This document shows positions 8,115-9,593 of a stretch of 9,593 nucleotides of DNA, piece after piece. Made by a program: the position numbers and the translations under genes. The number at the start of each line of letters is the position of its first letter. Position 1 is the first letter of the stretch. Origin of the DNA: Pseudomonas sp. (GTDB lineage Bacteria > Pseudomonadota > Gammaproteobacteria > Pseudomonadales > Pseudomonadaceae); contig NZ_JASLAW010000045.1 of assembly GCF_030147005.1 (NCBI RefSeq), positions 1-9,593 on the forward strand, given 5' to 3'. The notes beneath the pieces are model-generated. The model was given only the letters and a program-made list of their open reading frames with translations. It was not told the DNA's origin and did not search any database.

Positions 8115-9515
8115 TCAGCGCGGCCCGGAAACCACCAGCATCTGCCCAGGCTTCAATGCCTGGCCGGTACGTGGGTTCCAACGCTTGAGGTGTTGCATCT
8201 CGACGTTGAAGCGCTTGGCGACCATGTAAAGCGAGTCGCCTTTCTTGACCTTGTATTGCACCGGCTTTTTCGCGGCTGCTTTACGCGTGTCTTGCATCAC
8301 CAGGGTCTGGCCGACCTTTAGCGCCTGGCCGTTGAGCTTGTTCCAGCGCTGCAAGTCATGCACATCGACCTTGTTGGCCTTGGCAATCAACGTGAGGTTG
8401 TCGCCAGTGCGCACCTTATAACTGCGCGTACGCCCAGCCACCGCCTGGGTCTCGACTTCGTCGAACACCGGCCTTTTCGGGCGCATGCTCAGCAATTCTT
8501 CCGGCTTCATCGTCGAAAGGGTGCTGGTGAGCAGTTGCGCCTTGGATGTCGGCACCAGCAAATGCTGGGGGCCGTCCAGGGTGGTGCGTTGTTTCAGGGC
8601 CGGGTTGAGCTGGAACAGCTCGTCTTCATCGATTTCCGCCAGCGCAGCGACACGGGACAGGTCCATGCTTTGCTTGACTTCAACCACTTCGAAATACGGC
8701 GTGTTGGCGATCGGGTTCAGGTTGACGCCGTAGGCCTCGGGGGCCAGCACCACCTGGGACAGCGCCAGGAATTTGGGCACGTAGTCCTTGGTTTCCTGGG
8801 GCAGGGGCAGGTTCCAGTAATCGGTCGGCAGGCCGAGTTTTTCGTTGCGTTCGATGGCCCGGCTGACCGTACCTTCACCTGCATTGTAGGCCGCCAGGGC
8901 CAGCAACCAGTCGCCGTTGAACATGTCATGCAGACGGGTCAGATAGTCCAGGGCGGCGGTGGTGGAGGCGGTGATGTCGCGGCGGCCATCGTAGGCGCGG
9001 GTCTGGCGCAGGTTGAAGTAGCGCCCGGTGGAGGGAATGAACTGCCACAAGCCGACCGCATCGCTGCGCGAATAGGCCATTGGGTTGTAGGCACTTTCAA
9101 TCACTGGCAGCAGCGCCAGCTCCAGGGGCATGTTGCGTTCTTCAAGGCGCTCGACGATGTAATGAATGTAGAGGCTGCCGCGTTCCCCGGCGTTCTCCAG
9201 GAAGGACGGGTTGCTGGCGAACCACAGGCGCTGTTGCTCGATGCGCGGGTTGACGCCGACGCCGTCCTGCAATTGAAAGCCCCGACGCATGCGTTCCCAG
9301 ACATCCTGGGGCGCTACGGGGCTGGGCTTCTCTGAGAGCCAAATAGGTTTTTGCTTGATCTTGGCGGCAAGATTGGGTTTGGGTTGCACGGTGGATTGTG
9401 CAGCGTAATGGGTCGATTGGCAGCCCGCCAGAGTTGCGGAGACAGCCACCGCCACGGCTTGAGCCAGGCGGGTCAATGCGTCTGAAGAAATGGATTTACG
9501 AATAGATGACGACAT
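8115..9515 (-). CDS. mltD: MltD: membrane-bound lytic murein transglycosylase D with two LysM domains
   Basis: This 466-residue outer-membrane lipoprotein cleaves the MurNAc-GlcNAc bond of peptidoglycan and releases 1,6-anhydromuropeptides. A lipoprotein signal ends in LAGC with the lipidated Cys at 32; the following Gln suits outer-membrane sorting. The family 1 lysozyme-like transglycosylase domain spans about 100-250, with catalytic Glu140 in LLPVIESAYNP (136-146), GLWQFIPSTGRYF (155-167) and AAYNAGEG (208-215). Two LysM peptidoglycan-binding repeats follow, at about 365-408 (SYKVRTGDNLTLIAK) and 420-463 (QYKVKKGDSLYMVAK). I chose ATG 9515-9513. A TTG at 9539 would add eight residues but begins only about 6 nt after the predicted transcription start and spoils the short basic n-region. 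No strong Shine-Dalgarno is visible. Length and architecture match E. coli MltD (452 residues). In P. aeruginosa mltD also adjoins the npp operon, as I recall. Confidence 0.95.
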   Translation of the reverse strand: MSSSIRKSISSDALTRLAQAVAVAVSATLAGCQSTHYAAQSTVQPKPNLAAKIKQKPIWLSEKPSPVAPQDVWERMRRGFQLQDGVGVNPRIEQQRLWFASNPSFLENAGERGSLYIHYIVERLEERNMPLELALLPVIESAYNPMAYSRSDAVGLWQFIPSTGRYFNLRQTRAYDGRRDITASTTAALDYLTRLHDMFNGDWLLALAAYNAGEGTVSRAIERNEKLGLPTDYWNLPLPQETKDYVPKFLALSQVVLAPEAYGVNLNPIANTPYFEVVEVKQSMDLSRVAALAEIDEDELFQLNPALKQRTTLDGPQHLLVPTSKAQLLTSTLSTMKPEELLSMRPKRPVFDEVETQAVAGRTRSYKVRTGDNLTLIAKANKVDVHDLQRWNKLNGQALKVGQTLVMQDTRKAAAKKPVQYKVKKGDSLYMVAKRFNVEMQHLKRWNPRTGQALKPGQMLVVSGPR

Positions 9516-9551
9516 TGGCTGGAAGTAAGTTCCGGGCAAAAATGTCGGGCG

Positions 9552-9580
9552 ATTCTAGAAAGCGCTTTGGTTCCGGTCAA
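9552..9580 (-). promoter_or_regulatory. Sigma70-type promoter of mltD
   Basis: On the minus strand TTGACC (9575-9580, 5 of 6 consensus bases) and TAGAAT (9552-9557, 5 of 6) are separated by exactly 17 nt. The predicted transcription start is near 9545, giving a leader of about 30 nt before the mltD ATG. The spacer contains a perfect 10-bp palindrome AAAGCGCTTT (9559-9568), which could be an operator. The remaining bases to 9593 lie upstream of the -35 box and show no coding sequence I can support. Confidence 0.75.
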
Positions 9581-9593
9581 CCATTCAGAAATT

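Noticed and set aside
7900..8181. 93-codon minus-strand open frame across the mltD-nppA1 gap
   Set aside because: It begins inside mltD in another frame and reads through the REPIN; no domain and no ribosome site argue against a gene.
8358..9335. 325-codon plus-strand open frame opposite mltD
   Set aside because: It is a shadow of mltD, whose catalytic and LysM motifs are intact on the minus strand.
9516..9539. TTG start eight codons upstream for mltD
   Set aside because: It lies about 6 nt after the predicted transcription start, and the ATG at 9515 gives a normal lipoprotein signal peptide.

Overview
The window reads as a chromosomal segment of a fluorescent Pseudomonas (P. fluorescens group). 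This rests on three things: GC-rich, strongly biased coding sequence; proteins that look like Pseudomonas versions of MltD and the YejABEF/NppA1A2BCD transporter; and an intergenic inverted pair of REP elements of the GTGGGAGCGGGCTTGC type common in that group. The species call is inference. Every real gene lies on the minus strand, so transcription runs from high to low coordinates.

Region 9540-9593 holds a convincing sigma70 promoter for mltD. Gene mltD (8115-9515) encodes an outer-membrane lipoprotein lytic transglycosylase with two LysM domains. The 211-bp gap 7904-8114 contains an inverted REP pair (REPIN, 8001-8089) and then about 97 bp of leader before the next gene.

Region 541-7903 is a tightly packed five-gene ABC importer operon of the Yej/Npp type. 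It has two tandem periplasmic solute-binding proteins of the YejA family (nppA1-like, starting at TTG, and nppA2-like), two permeases (yejB/nppB and yejE/nppC), and a fused double ATPase (yejF/nppD). Junctions are a 4-nt overlap, 0 nt, 1 nt and 1 nt, and each downstream gene has its own Shine-Dalgarno sequence, partly inside the preceding coding region. The two binding proteins would capture peptide-like ligands in the periplasm, YejB-YejE would form the channel and YejF would power import. Known cargo of the family includes microcin C in E. coli and peptidyl-nucleoside antibiotics in P. aeruginosa; the natural substrate here is unknown. The neighbouring muramidase suggests, without proving, a link to peptidoglycan fragments.

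Region 1-526 is the 5' part of an AraC-family regulator gene. It starts 14 nt after yejF on the same strand and runs off the window before its DNA-binding domain.

I see no RNA genes, insertion sequences, phage genes, CRISPR or defence genes. Nothing in the window is a clearly new system. The points most worth a second look are the duplicated binding protein, the regulator attached to the operon's 3' end, the REPIN between mltD and the operon, and the possible link to muropeptide recycling.
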